From JBEVOS01 sp964564595 (GTDB lineage Bacteria > Pseudomonadota > Alphaproteobacteria > Caulobacterales > Aquidulcibacteraceae): 9,734 nucleotides of DNA. The stretch spans positions 1-9,734 of the forward strand of contig CAZMCA010000125.1 in assembly GCA_964564595.1 (NCBI GenBank). The letters are read 5' to 3'. Of the stretch, positions 1 through 6,848 are shown piece by piece (within the stretch, counting starts at the first letter, position 1; every line of letters starts with the position of its first letter). The translations under genes and the position numbers were made by a program. Below the pieces are notes generated by a model that was not told where the DNA came from, ran no database searches, and worked only from the letters and a program-made list of their open reading frames with translations.

Positions 1-90
1 CTCGACGATATCGGCCTCACGCTGAAGCGCGACGCCGACATTTCCGCCTTCGAAGACAAGCGCCGCATCGGCGCGCCCTGGCGGCGCTGA
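1..90 (+). CDS. leuD: 3-isopropylmalate dehydratase small subunit, C-terminal end (partial)
   Basis: Frame 1 is open from the window edge to a TGA at 88-90 and encodes the last 29 residues of a protein. The tail contains DDIGLTL, then an ISAFE-type segment, and ends in GAPWRR. This is the typical C-terminus of LeuD, the small subunit of isopropylmalate isomerase. That cytoplasmic enzyme converts 2-isopropylmalate to 3-isopropylmalate, the substrate used by LeuB further downstream. The next gene starts 2 nt after this stop, so the two are very likely co-transcribed. The identification rests on a short tail plus the nearby leuB. The start and the catalytic swivel domain lie outside the window. 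Confidence 0.86.
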   Translation, partial: LDDIGLTLKRDADISAFEDKRRIGAPWRR

Positions 91-92
91 GC

Positions 93-437
93 ATGCGTGC
101 ACTTCTCCTGACCTGTTTGCTGCCGGCGCTCATTGCGTGCGCCGAGGAGCCAGACGTGAGCGCGGCCCAGCATCTCGGTTGTGCTGTGAGCTATGGTTTG
201 CTGCGCGAGATCGTTCTCACACGGGCGCCGGCTCCTGAAGTAGTCGCTGAGTTACAGTCGCGCGCCGACCGCGCGGCGGCGGCTTACGAGGCCGCCAACG
301 ATCCCGCAGCCGAGGGGCCAGAGGCCGTGCTCGCGCGGCGCTTGGAAGATCATCGGCAAGGCGCTTTGCACGAGTTGCAGGTTCGCACCGAGGTGCGCTC
401 CTGTGACCCGCTCTATGACTACGAATCCACGCCATAG
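93..437 (+). CDS. small predicted lipoprotein of unknown function
   Basis: This encodes a 114-residue protein. It has a short hydrophobic N-terminus and a lipobox-like LIAC, which places the lipidated cysteine at residue 16. The residue after the cysteine is Ala rather than Asp, so outer-membrane sorting is more likely than inner-membrane retention. The mature part is Ala/Glu/Arg-rich and probably helical, and has two more cysteines (30 and 104) that could pair. I do not recognise a family. The start is 2 nt after the leuD stop and lacks a strong Shine-Dalgarno sequence, so translation may be coupled to leuD. The gene lies inside the leu cluster, but nothing in the protein suggests a role in leucine synthesis. 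Confidence 0.7.
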   Translation: MRALLLTCLLPALIACAEEPDVSAAQHLGCAVSYGLLREIVLTRAPAPEVVAELQSRADRAAAAYEAANDPAAEGPEAVLARRLEDHRQGALHELQVRTEVRSCDPLYDYESTP

Positions 438-444
438 GACGCAT

Positions 445-448
445 GAGG
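445..448 (+). promoter_or_regulatory. ribosome binding site fixing the ABM monooxygenase start
   Basis: GAGG lies 8 nt upstream of the ATG at 457. The frame stays open back to an ATG at 403, but that start would overlap the lipoprotein gene and add 18 polar residues before the conserved beta strand. The site at 445-448 supports the start at 457. Confidence 0.6.
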
Positions 449-456
449 ATCACGCC

Positions 457-753
457 ATGATCATTCTCGCGGGCACGGTCCGCATCCAGCCGGGCATGCG
501 CGATAAAGCGATCCCGCACATCCAAACGATGGTCGCCGCCTCGCGCGTGGAGGCGGGCTGCACCGCGTTCGATTTCTCGATCGACATTTTCGACGATCAC
601 CTCGTGCGCGTGTTCGAAATCTATGAATCGCAAGCCGCGCTCGATGCGCACCGCGACACGCCGCACTTTGCCGCCTGGCGCGCCGGCTGGGCCGAATGCG
701 GCATCGGCGACCGGGCCATCTCCGAATACGACGCGACCGCGAGGACCAAATGA
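457..753 (+). CDS. putative quinol monooxygenase, ABM (antibiotic biosynthesis monooxygenase) domain
   Basis: This encodes a 98-residue protein that is almost entirely one ABM domain, a small dimeric ferredoxin-like alpha/beta barrel. It opens with a strand (IILAGTVRIQPG), followed by a helix. The typical core FEIYESQAALDAHRDTPHF spans residues 53-71, with Glu54, His65 and His70 in the usual places. Family members are cofactor-independent monooxygenases acting on quinols or polyketides (YgiN/ActVA-Orf6 type), or small detoxifying proteins. The substrate cannot be predicted. The gene starts 19 nt after the lipoprotein gene and its TGA overlaps the leuB ATG in ATGA, so leuB translation is probably coupled to it. 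A start at 403 is possible but less likely. Confidence 0.85.
   Translation: MIILAGTVRIQPGMRDKAIPHIQTMVAASRVEAGCTAFDFSIDIFDDHLVRVFEIYESQAALDAHRDTPHFAAWRAGWAECGIGDRAISEYDATARTK
741..744 (+). promoter_or_regulatory. ribosome binding site for leuB inside the end of the ABM gene
   Basis: GAGG lies 5 nt upstream of the leuB ATG at 750, within the last codons of the monooxygenase gene. It favours a start at 750 over the in-frame upstream start at 696, which would add 18 Arg-rich residues before the conserved LLPGDGIGPEV. Confidence 0.6.
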
Positions 754-1805
754 CGCAAAGCCTGCTGCTGCTGCCCGGGGACGGCATCGGCCCTGAAGTC
801 ACCGAAGAAGCGCGCCGCGTGTGCGGGCGCCTTGCCAACGACATTGAAATTTCCGAAGCGCTGCTCGGCGGCTGCGCCTACGAGAAGGAGGGCGCGCCGA
901 TCTCGGATGCGACGGTGCAGCGCGCGCTCTCATCGGACGCCGTGCTCATGGGCGCCGTGGGCGGGCCGCAATTTGCCGGCGCGCCGCGCGACAAGCGCCC
1001 GGAGGCTGGGCTCCTGCGTTTGCGCAAAGAGATGCAGGTGTTCGCGAACCTTCGCCCCGCGATCTGCTTTGAAGCGCTTGCGGACGCTTCGACGCTAAAG
1101 CGCGAGGTCGTCGCCGGGCTCGACATCATGATCGTCCGCGAACTCACGGGCGGCGTCTATTTCGGCGAACCGCGCGGCGTCGAAACGCTCGCGAACGGCG
1201 AAAAGCGCGGCGTCGATACCCAGGTCTACACGACGAGCGAGATCGAGCGCGTCTCCCGCGTCGCGTTCGAATTGGCGCGGGGCCGGCGCAACAAAGTCAC
1301 CTCGGCCGAAAAGTCGAACGTGATGGAAACCGGCCAGCTCTGGCGTGATGTCGTCACCGCGCTCCACGCGCGCGAATACAAGGACGTCGAACTCGAACAC
1401 ATGCTCGCCGACAACGCCGCCATGCAACTCGTCCGCCGCCCGACGCAGTTCGATGTGATCGTGACCGACAATCTCTTCGGCGACGTGCTCTCAGATGAAG
1501 CCGCCCAGCTCACCGGCTCGCTCGGCATGCTGCCGTCCGCCGCACTCGGCGCGAAGGGCGCGCCCGGCCTTTACGAACCAATCCACGGCTCCGCGCCCGA
1601 CATCGCCGGCAAGGGCATCGCCAATCCGCTCGCGGCGATCCTCTCGCTCGAAATGGCGTTCCGCTGGTCGTTTGGCCGTGCCGACATCGCCGACAAGCTG
1701 TTCGCCGCTGTCACGCGCGCGCTGAAAGAGGGCGCCCGCACGCCCGATATCGGGGGCAAAATGACGACGCGCGAAATGGGCGACGCGGTGATCGCCTCGC
1801 TCTAG
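750..1805 (+). CDS. leuB: 3-isopropylmalate dehydrogenase
   Basis: This 351-residue cytoplasmic enzyme oxidises and decarboxylates 3-isopropylmalate with NAD+ to give 2-oxoisocaproate, the direct precursor of leucine. The length is normal for LeuB. Visible landmarks in order are LLPGDGIGPEV at residues 7-17, the substrate arginines Arg92, Arg102 and Arg130, Tyr137 in GGVYFGEPRG, Lys188 in the TSAEKSNVM segment, Asp221 in LADNAAMQLV, Asp245 and Asp249 in NLFGDVLSDEAA (metal binding), and the NAD-binding loop GLYEPIHGSAPDIAGKGIANP from about residue 273. All key residues are present. The start at 750 overlaps the upstream TGA. The stop TAG (1803-1805) overlaps the stop of the convergent GST gene, leaving no room for a terminator between them. 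Confidence 0.97.
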   Translation: MTQSLLLLPGDGIGPEVTEEARRVCGRLANDIEISEALLGGCAYEKEGAPISDATVQRALSSDAVLMGAVGGPQFAGAPRDKRPEAGLLRLRKEMQVFANLRPAICFEALADASTLKREVVAGLDIMIVRELTGGVYFGEPRGVETLANGEKRGVDTQVYTTSEIERVSRVAFELARGRRNKVTSAEKSNVMETGQLWRDVVTALHAREYKDVELEHMLADNAAMQLVRRPTQFDVIVTDNLFGDVLSDEAAQLTGSLGMLPSAALGAKGAPGLYEPIHGSAPDIAGKGIANPLAAILSLEMAFRWSFGRADIADKLFAAVTRALKEGARTPDIGGKMTTREMGDAVIASL

Positions 1806-2425
1806 GAGTTTGCGTCCGCGCTCGGCCGCGCGCTTACACGCGCGTGCCAGGCGAGGACGTGCTCGCAGCTCTCAGGAATTTCGAGGCCTGTGAACTTGGC
1901 GAAGTCCACCGTGGTCAGCCCGATGATGTCGGCCATCGAATACGTGTCGCCGGCGATGAACTGGCGCCCATCCGCCAATTCGCTGTTCAGCCATTCGAGC
2001 GCGCCCGCATAGACCTTGCGGTTGCTCTCGCCGAACTCCTTCCACTTCTGCGGGCGCAGGCGCGCCGTCAGCGGGTGCGCGTGCACCCAGAACATCCCCA
2101 CGGGCGTCATGATCCGCATCTCGATGCGCCGAATCCACATGTCGATGGTCGCGGCTTCCAGCGGCGTGCGCCCGAACAGCGGCTTGGCCGGATGCAGCGC
2201 TTCGAGATAGCGGCAGATCGAAACGCTCTCTGAGAGATACGTGCCGTCATCGAGTTCGAGCGTCGGCACTTGTCCGAGTGAGTTGCGGGCCATGTGTTCG
2301 GGCGATTTGTGGCCGCCCTTCATGATGCCGATCGGCGTTTCGGGAAGGTCGATGCCCTTTTCGGCGATGAAGATGCGCACACGCCGCGGATTCGGCGCGG
2401 GATTTGGCTCGCCGTAGAAGATCAT
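1802..2425 (-). CDS. glutathione S-transferase family protein
   Basis: This encodes a 207-residue cytosolic-type GST with the usual two domains. The N-terminal thioredoxin-like domain (about 1-80) has the cis-proline in QVPTLE (Pro54) and the glutathione-binding SES motif (Ser65-Glu66-Ser67) before SICRYLE. The C-terminal helical domain (about 88-207) carries the N-cap box SMAD at 163-166. Such proteins conjugate or reduce with glutathione, or act as thiol reductases; the substrate is unknown. The first loop reads PAPNPRRV, with Ala10 where many bacterial GSTs have catalytic Ser or Cys. Asn12 may serve instead, as in Nu-like or related groups. The ATG at 2425 has GGGGA upstream with 5-nt spacing. 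The gene is monocistronic and convergent to leuB. Confidence 0.92.
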   Translation of the reverse strand: MIFYGEPNPAPNPRRVRIFIAEKGIDLPETPIGIMKGGHKSPEHMARNSLGQVPTLELDDGTYLSESVSICRYLEALHPAKPLFGRTPLEAATIDMWIRRIEMRIMTPVGMFWVHAHPLTARLRPQKWKEFGESNRKVYAGALEWLNSELADGRQFIAGDTYSMADIIGLTTVDFAKFTGLEIPESCEHVLAWHARVSARPSADANS

Positions 2426-2455
2426 GACGTTTCCCCGGTTTGTTCTGGTTCGCGG

Positions 2456-2485
2456 ACTCTAGGCGCGCCTAGAACGAATTGTCAC
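2456..2485 (-). promoter_or_regulatory. possible sigma-70-type promoter for the GST gene
   Basis: On the minus strand, GTGACA (2485-2480; five of six matches to TTGACA) is followed after 18 nt by TAGAGT (2461-2456; four of six matches to TATAAT). This would give a leader of roughly 20-25 nt before the GST ATG at 2425. The call rests on consensus matching by eye in a GC-rich genome, so it is tentative. Confidence 0.35.
2458..2473. promoter_or_regulatory. perfect 16-bp palindrome, candidate operator
   Basis: TCTAGGCGCGCCTAGA is its own reverse complement. It lies in the 127-bp region between the divergent GST and membrane protein genes, inside the spacer and against the -10 of the possible GST promoter. 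That position suits a dimeric repressor. No regulator gene is adjacent. A cruciform or chance palindrome is the alternative. Confidence 0.4.
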
Positions 2486-2540
2486 GCGGACGCCGCGGAA
2501 CCTTGCTAGATTGGCGGCTGCTTCGACGCGGAAGCGAAGC

Positions 2541-2548
2541 GGGGAGGG
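2541..2548 (+). promoter_or_regulatory. ribosome binding site fixing the start of the six-helix membrane protein
   Basis: GGGGAGGG lies 4 nt upstream of the ATG at 2553. The frame is also open from a TTG at 2511, but that would add 14 polar residues and contain this site. The site supports the start at 2553. Confidence 0.65.
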
Positions 2549-2552
2549 TGTG

Positions 2553-3536
2553 ATGGCGGAAACATTCACCGGTGCGGCGGCGGCATTCGACGTGTTCGCC
2601 AAGCGCGAAAAATCCGGCGTGCTGCTGCGCGCGTCGATCGGCTACGCGGTGCTGGCCCTCGTGATCGTGGCGGCGTTCGCCGCGATGGCGTGGGGCCAGA
2701 TTGGCGCGGTGATCGCCTCGTACGGCGAAATAATGAACGCGACCATGCAAGGATCGCCGATCACCGATCCCAGCGATCCGCGCATGATGGCGATGATGCA
2801 GGCTTATCTCGGCATCGCGCCGCTCTATTTCCTGTTCATTCTGACGATCTACCTCGCGCTCGCGGCGTTCGAGGCTGCGGTGCATCGCTGGCTGGTGCGC
2901 GGCGAAAGCGGCGGCGGCTTCTTGGGCCTCACGCTCGGCGCCGACACATGGCGCGTGCTGCTTTGCTACATCGTTTGGTTCTGCGTGTTGCTCGGCCTCT
3001 ATCTTGCGCTCGTGATCGCGCTTTTCGTGGTCGCGGGTGGAGTCGGGTTTGCGCTGGCGTCCGCGGGCGAGGGAACGGCGGCGCTTGGCGGAATTGTGGG
3101 TTTCCTTATCGGTTTGGCGCTGTTTTGCGCGTTTCTCTACGTGATCGTGCGCCTTGCGCCGGCGACGGCGACGACCGTGGGGCGCAAGCAGTTCGCGTTC
3201 TTCGATGCGTGGAAGGTCACACGCGGGCGGTTCTGGTCGATCTTTCTGGCCTACCTCATCCTCTTCGTTGTGTACCTCGTGGCGCTCACAATTGTCGGGT
3301 CGGTGATGGCGTTCGCGGTGATGGGGCCGCTGATCGGGGCGATGGCGAGCGGGGCGCCGCCCGCGCCGGATCAGACGCTCGCACTTCTCATGCAGCCGCA
3401 GACGGCGGTCGCGCTCGTGCTTGGATACGGGCTGATGCTGATTGTGGCTGTGATCTTCTATCTGGCGCTGATGGGCGTGCACGCGCGTGCTGTGCGTGTC
3501 GCGTTCGAAGAAGGGCGGATCGCGGCGCCGGCTTAG
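2553..3536 (+). CDS. integral membrane protein of unknown function, about six transmembrane helices
   Basis: This encodes a 327-residue inner-membrane protein. By eye the hydrophobic segments are at about 25-47, 86-112, 134-166, 176-203, 228-260 and 284-308. Between helices 4 and 5 is the motif FFDAWKVTRGRFW at 216-228. This DAW-x-x-TRGRFW pattern before a helix recurs in uncharacterised alphaproteobacterial membrane proteins and in YciC/GDPD-membrane-domain-like proteins. I can name no substrate or enzymatic residue. A loop at 60-85 is rich in Met (MMAMMQ). The gene stands alone on this strand, diverges from GST, and its TAG overlaps the stop of the convergent nucleotidyltransferase gene. 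Confidence 0.85.
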   Translation: MAETFTGAAAAFDVFAKREKSGVLLRASIGYAVLALVIVAAFAAMAWGQIGAVIASYGEIMNATMQGSPITDPSDPRMMAMMQAYLGIAPLYFLFILTIYLALAAFEAAVHRWLVRGESGGGFLGLTLGADTWRVLLCYIVWFCVLLGLYLALVIALFVVAGGVGFALASAGEGTAALGGIVGFLIGLALFCAFLYVIVRLAPATATTVGRKQFAFFDAWKVTRGRFWSIFLAYLILFVVYLVALTIVGSVMAFAVMGPLIGAMASGAPPAPDQTLALLMQPQTAVALVLGYGLMLIVAVIFYLALMGVHARAVRVAFEEGRIAAPA

Positions 3537-4336
3537 ATAAAGAGGCCGAGCGCGCGTTGGAGGTGGGCGCGCGTCGCTTCCTCGAACGCAGCCGGCCATG
3601 TCGCGCCGAGCTTCGCCGCGAGCGCCTTGGCGCGCGGCAGGAAGAGCTTGGCGAGCGTCGCGTTGAAGGCGAAGGCGCTGTCGCGGTCGGCGATGAGCGG
3701 CGGCAAGGCTTCGAGCACGGCGATTTGAGCCGGCGTCAGCATGTCCGCTAGGCGCTTGGCGCCGCGCTCGCTGCGCGCGCGGCCGTTCTCGGCCAGCATG
3801 AGATCGATCAGCATCGTGCGCAGCAGCACGCCGCCATCGAGCAGCAGCACATAATCGCGCCGCCCGAAGCCGACGGGCGCAAGGCCCATGACGCGCAAGA
3901 ACTCACGCGACAGCGCCTCGATCTCGGCGGCGGTGGCGGCGCGAACGGGCGCTGCTTCTCCGGCAGGGGCGGCCGCGCCGGGCCGTGCGAAGAGCGGCTT
4001 GTGGGCGGCGGCGTCGCGCGCGGCCAGTTCGGCGGGTGTCACGAACGTGATGTCGAACCGCGACCAATCGGCGACGACGGCGTGGATGATCCGGCCATAA
4101 AGCGTCTGCTTGTGTATGATCTCGCCGATCGCGGAGAGATCGGCGCCATAGCCCTTCACGACCGCCGCCAGCGCATCTTCCGCGACGACGGCGACGAGGT
4201 CGACGTCGCTCCACGCATCACCTTCGCCGCGCGCGAGACTTCCATAGAGCCACGCGCTTTCGATGCGCGCGTCAGCCGAGAGCGCGGCGACGAGTTTATC
4301 GATCAGCGCTTGTTGGTTTGGTGCGATGGCGCTCAT
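3533..4336 (-). CDS. nucleotidyltransferase domain protein (aminoglycoside-adenylyltransferase-like)
   Basis: This encodes a 267-residue cytoplasmic protein. Residues 25-50 hold the polymerase-beta-type nucleotidyltransferase signature, GSLARGEGDAWSDVD (Gly32-Ser33 to Asp44 and Asp46), with a likely third metal-binding carboxylate at Asp95 in SRFDITF. The remainder (about 135-267) is helical, as in ANT-type and other two-domain small-molecule nucleotidyltransferases. The family transfers a nucleotide to a hydroxyl on a small molecule or protein. Resistance to an aminoglycoside or lincosamide is possible but not shown. The ATG at 4336 overlaps the TGA of the upstream esterase gene in ATGA, indicating translational coupling. 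The stop overlaps the convergent membrane gene by 4 bp. Confidence 0.85.
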   Translation of the reverse strand: MSAIAPNQQALIDKLVAALSADARIESAWLYGSLARGEGDAWSDVDLVAVVAEDALAAVVKGYGADLSAIGEIIHKQTLYGRIIHAVVADWSRFDITFVTPAELAARDAAAHKPLFARPGAAAPAGEAAPVRAATAAEIEALSREFLRVMGLAPVGFGRRDYVLLLDGGVLLRTMLIDLMLAENGRARSERGAKRLADMLTPAQIAVLEALPPLIADRDSAFAFNATLAKLFLPRAKALAAKLGATWPAAFEEATRAHLQRALGLFI

Positions 4337-5586
4337 GGCGCGGGCCTCACATGCGCGTCGAGGAAGTTGAGGAAATACGCCCAGTCCCCGCTGGTGACGC
4401 CATGGCGGCCAGGGCGCATGAAAAAAGCGAGCGGCGCGCGCATGTCTGAATCGGTGAGACGGGCTTGGTCAAAGGCGGGCGCGCCGAACAATTCGTAGAC
4501 CGGCGAGGCGCCCTGTGCGGCGCGGAAGGCGCCCTGCGGATCGGACCATGCATCGTTGCGCCCGTTGCCGAGCAGAACGGGGCGCGGCGCAATCAGCGCC
4601 AGGAGCTGGTGCTGGTCGAGCGGCGCGGTCTCTGGCGCGTAGCGCGCAAAGCGCGTGCCGAACCAGTGCGGGTATTCGGTCGTGATCTGCGCGATGCTTT
4701 CGCCTTGCGCCGAGCGCGAGAGCGATGCGCCGCCGCGCCCCGATTGGTGCGCGATTACGGCGTCCACACGCGTATCCAAGGCCGCGGCGAGGAGGGCGGC
4801 CTTGCCATGACGCGAATGGCCCCAGATCGCGGTGCGCGCCGCATCGATGCGCGGATCGGCTTCCAGAACATCGAGCGCACGCGAGAAGAGCCACGCATAG
4901 GCCGCGATCGCGCCGGGACCATCCTCTTCACGGTTTGGGCGCAGGCGCGCCAGAGCAGCGGGCGCGAGCGCCGCATCGTCGGCGACGACATCGCCCGGAT
5001 AAAACAGCGCCACCGCGTAGCCGCGCGCCAGCACGCGCTCGAAGGGCGGGCCGTTGATCTGGCGACCGAGCACAGCCTCCGCGAGCGGATCGGTCCAGCC
5101 ATTGGTGCAAGGATAGATCACGGGCGTCAGCGGCGCGGCGACGCTTTCAGGGCGGCCCGGCACGGCGGCGCGATTGCCGCAGAACACTTCCATGACGAGA
5201 ACCGGCGCGGGCGCGCGCGCAGGCTTGGGCAACACCAGGAGCATGTTGAAGCGCAGCGGATCGTCCCCGTCGAGCACGGCGATTTCCAACTGCTCAACGA
5301 TCGCAAAATCACGCAGCGCGGCGAGATCGAGCGTGGTGCGCGAAAGGACGCGCGGCGGGCCAGCGAATGGCGCATCGCCGTAAATGTCGCGCGCGAACGT
5401 GGCGCGCAGCAGCGGCGCGCGCCGCTCTGTCCAGTCCGCAGCGGTGGTGACGGGCGGGTCGTTTTCGAACGCGGCCAGCACGTCTGGCGATGCAGGCGGC
5501 GCGCCCGGTTCGTCCGGCACGTCGCGCAGCGCCGCCGGCATGCACGCGGCGAGCCCCATCAAGGCGGCAATCAGCAATCCCCTCAT
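4333..5586 (-). CDS. CE15-like glucuronoyl esterase / acetylxylan-esterase-like lipoprotein
   Basis: This encodes a 417-residue alpha/beta hydrolase. The N-terminus has a lipoprotein signal with lipobox LAAC and lipidated Cys15. The nucleophile elbow is GHSRHGK (Ser258), matching the G-x-S-R-x-G-K signature of carbohydrate esterase family 15. Further family features are PGAIAAYAWLFSRALD (224-239), HQSGRGGASLSR (280-291), DQHQLLALIAPRPVL (324-338), NDAWSDP (344-350) and the catalytic His395 in RHGVTSGDW. CE15 enzymes cleave esters between glucuronoxylan and lignin alcohols. The canonical acid position after the elbow (Ser+23) is Gln281, so Asp345 probably acts as the acid, as in some bacterial members. 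Cys136 and Cys160 could pair. The gene follows a secreted paralogue gene after 50 nt and overlaps the nucleotidyltransferase gene. Confidence 0.85.
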   Translation of the reverse strand: MRGLLIAALMGLAACMPAALRDVPDEPGAPPASPDVLAAFENDPPVTTAADWTERRAPLLRATFARDIYGDAPFAGPPRVLSRTTLDLAALRDFAIVEQLEIAVLDGDDPLRFNMLLVLPKPARAPAPVLVMEVFCGNRAAVPGRPESVAAPLTPVIYPCTNGWTDPLAEAVLGRQINGPPFERVLARGYAVALFYPGDVVADDAALAPAALARLRPNREEDGPGAIAAYAWLFSRALDVLEADPRIDAARTAIWGHSRHGKAALLAAALDTRVDAVIAHQSGRGGASLSRSAQGESIAQITTEYPHWFGTRFARYAPETAPLDQHQLLALIAPRPVLLGNGRNDAWSDPQGAFRAAQGASPVYELFGAPAFDQARLTDSDMRAPLAFFMRPGRHGVTSGDWAYFLNFLDAHVRPAP

Positions 5587-5636
5587 GCCGGCACGCTAGC
5601 GCGGCGCAGTCATGGGGGAAACCTTTGGCCTATCGG

Positions 5637-6773
5637 CTACTCGTAGGCGAACATCACCGGCATATACATGACCACGCTCCGCGAGCAGTTCTGATCGCCC
5701 CGCAGCTCGATCGTCCATCGCGGCGCGACAGCGTTGACCGCCTCCGAGAAGCTCGGCCCGCCCACGCTCGACACTGCCCGCGATTCAACGAGCTGCCCGG
5801 CGCCGTTGGTCATCATACGGACAGTCACGCCAGCCACACCCCATCGCGCGAGTGCGTCGCTGGGATAACGCGGGTTGGGGTGGTGGCGGATATTGTAGTC
5901 ACATGGCGCGAGCCCATCGTTGGGATCGCGGTCGATGACCATGCCGCCGATGCGTTCATACTCGCGATCGGCGGTCACCTGCAAAGCGCGCAAAATGCCC
6001 ATGTAGGCCAGGGTGCGCGCGTAATAGGCCTGGGCCGGTGTGATCACGCCCACTTCGTGCGGTGTCTGCAGCACGTAGGGCGCTAACAGATCGCGCGCTT
6101 GCGCGAACGCCGTATGCGCACGCGTATCGCTGCGCGCTTCCATGCGCGTGTCGGCCGTGCGGTAGGGCCGAAGATCCGTCAGTTCGATCAGCGCTTCGCC
6201 TTGGCCGATGAGCGCTTCGGCGCGCCAGGAGGCGTTGTCGCGTGTGAAGCGCTCGGCCAATTGCCACGCATCGAGCGCCTGCTGCGCGCCGGCGGGACGA
6301 AGCGCGATCGCAAGGTCGCGCGCGCCCAGGAAGGCGCGATCTTCATGCCCGCCGCGCGCCAGCGCCTCGTCCAAGACCGCGCGCAGGCGGATCGGCGCGC
6401 CAGTGGCGTTCGCCGCGACTTCCGCGCGCGCCAGGAGCAAGCGCGCGACCAGCGGATCGACCCGTGCGTCGGCATTGGATTGCGCGAGCCCTGCGGCGCG
6501 CGCCGCCGGTTGCACCGCGCCTGCGCCGTTGCCGATATCGAGGCGCACTTCCGCGAGATTGAGCGCGAGCACAGCGGTCGATCCGCCGTCGCCATCGCGT
6601 GCTTCCGACGCGGCGAGGGCGGCGGCGGCCTCTCGCTCGGCGCCGGCAAGATCGTTGCTCTCTAAGGCCGCGAGATAAGCACGGTAATGCTGCACCACCA
6701 CATTGGGCTGCGCTTGCACGGTTCCGGCAAACAGCAAAAGGACGGCGGCCGCCGTCCAAATCTTCGCGCGCAT
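5637..6773 (-). CDS. secreted helical-repeat protein with TonB C-terminal-like domain (paralogue 1)
   Basis: This encodes a 378-residue protein with a Sec signal peptide, probably cleaved after Ala21 (VQA/Q). Residues 25-270 are Ala-rich helices with TPR-like pairs (for example HYRAYLAALESNDLAGAEREA and a following LNLAEVRLDIGNGAGA stretch). Residues about 300-370 resemble the TonB C-terminal domain: PRYPSDALARWGVAGVTVRM, then GQLVESRAVSSVGG and the closing SEAVNAVAPRW. Cys291 and Cys363 flank this domain and may form a disulfide. There is no membrane anchor or Pro-rich linker, so it is not a classical TonB. It probably acts in the periplasm in protein-protein contact. AGGAG at 6784-6780 lies 6 nt before the ATG. 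It is a tandem copy of the gene at 6849-8006. Confidence 0.85.
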   Translation of the reverse strand: MRAKIWTAAAVLLLFAGTVQAQPNVVVQHYRAYLAALESNDLAGAEREAAAALAASEARDGDGGSTAVLALNLAEVRLDIGNGAGAVQPAARAAGLAQSNADARVDPLVARLLLARAEVAANATGAPIRLRAVLDEALARGGHEDRAFLGARDLAIALRPAGAQQALDAWQLAERFTRDNASWRAEALIGQGEALIELTDLRPYRTADTRMEARSDTRAHTAFAQARDLLAPYVLQTPHEVGVITPAQAYYARTLAYMGILRALQVTADREYERIGGMVIDRDPNDGLAPCDYNIRHHPNPRYPSDALARWGVAGVTVRMMTNGAGQLVESRAVSSVGGPSFSEAVNAVAPRWTIELRGDQNCSRSVVMYMPVMFAYE

Positions 6774-6848
6774 TTCGCTCTCCTGGACCGGAGCGTAGCT
6801 GCGCGGAAAACAGAGTTGAAGAGGAGAGGCGCCGTACGTGCGTCGCTT

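Noticed and set aside
1806..1840. GC-rich inverted repeat just past leuB as a terminator
   Set aside because: It lies within the GST coding sequence and has no T-run; GCGC-rich repeats are common by chance at this composition.
2479..2512. Promoter for the plus-strand membrane gene (TTGTCA ... TAGATT)
   Set aside because: The boxes are 22 nt apart, too far for a sigma-70 promoter, and other spacings give poor -10 matches.
2469..3599. Long minus-strand frame of 376 codons opposite the six-helix membrane protein gene
   Set aside because: The product is extremely rich in Arg, His and Glu with no fold-like pattern, the typical antisense shadow of a GC-rich gene. The + strand shows clear transmembrane helices and a ribosome binding site.
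2690..3751. Plus-strand frame of 353 codons overlapping the membrane protein gene
   Set aside because: It is another Arg/Ala-rich shadow in the +2 frame that crosses into the convergent gene, with no motif.
5598..5613. Five-codon upstream ORF before the esterase gene on the minus strand
   Set aside because: The ATG-to-TAG stretch in the 50-nt gap has no ribosome binding site, and such short frames are expected by chance.
4465..5646. Long plus-strand frame of 393 codons opposite the esterase gene
   Set aside because: It is an Arg-rich low-complexity shadow; the minus strand encodes a complete hydrolase with catalytic motifs.
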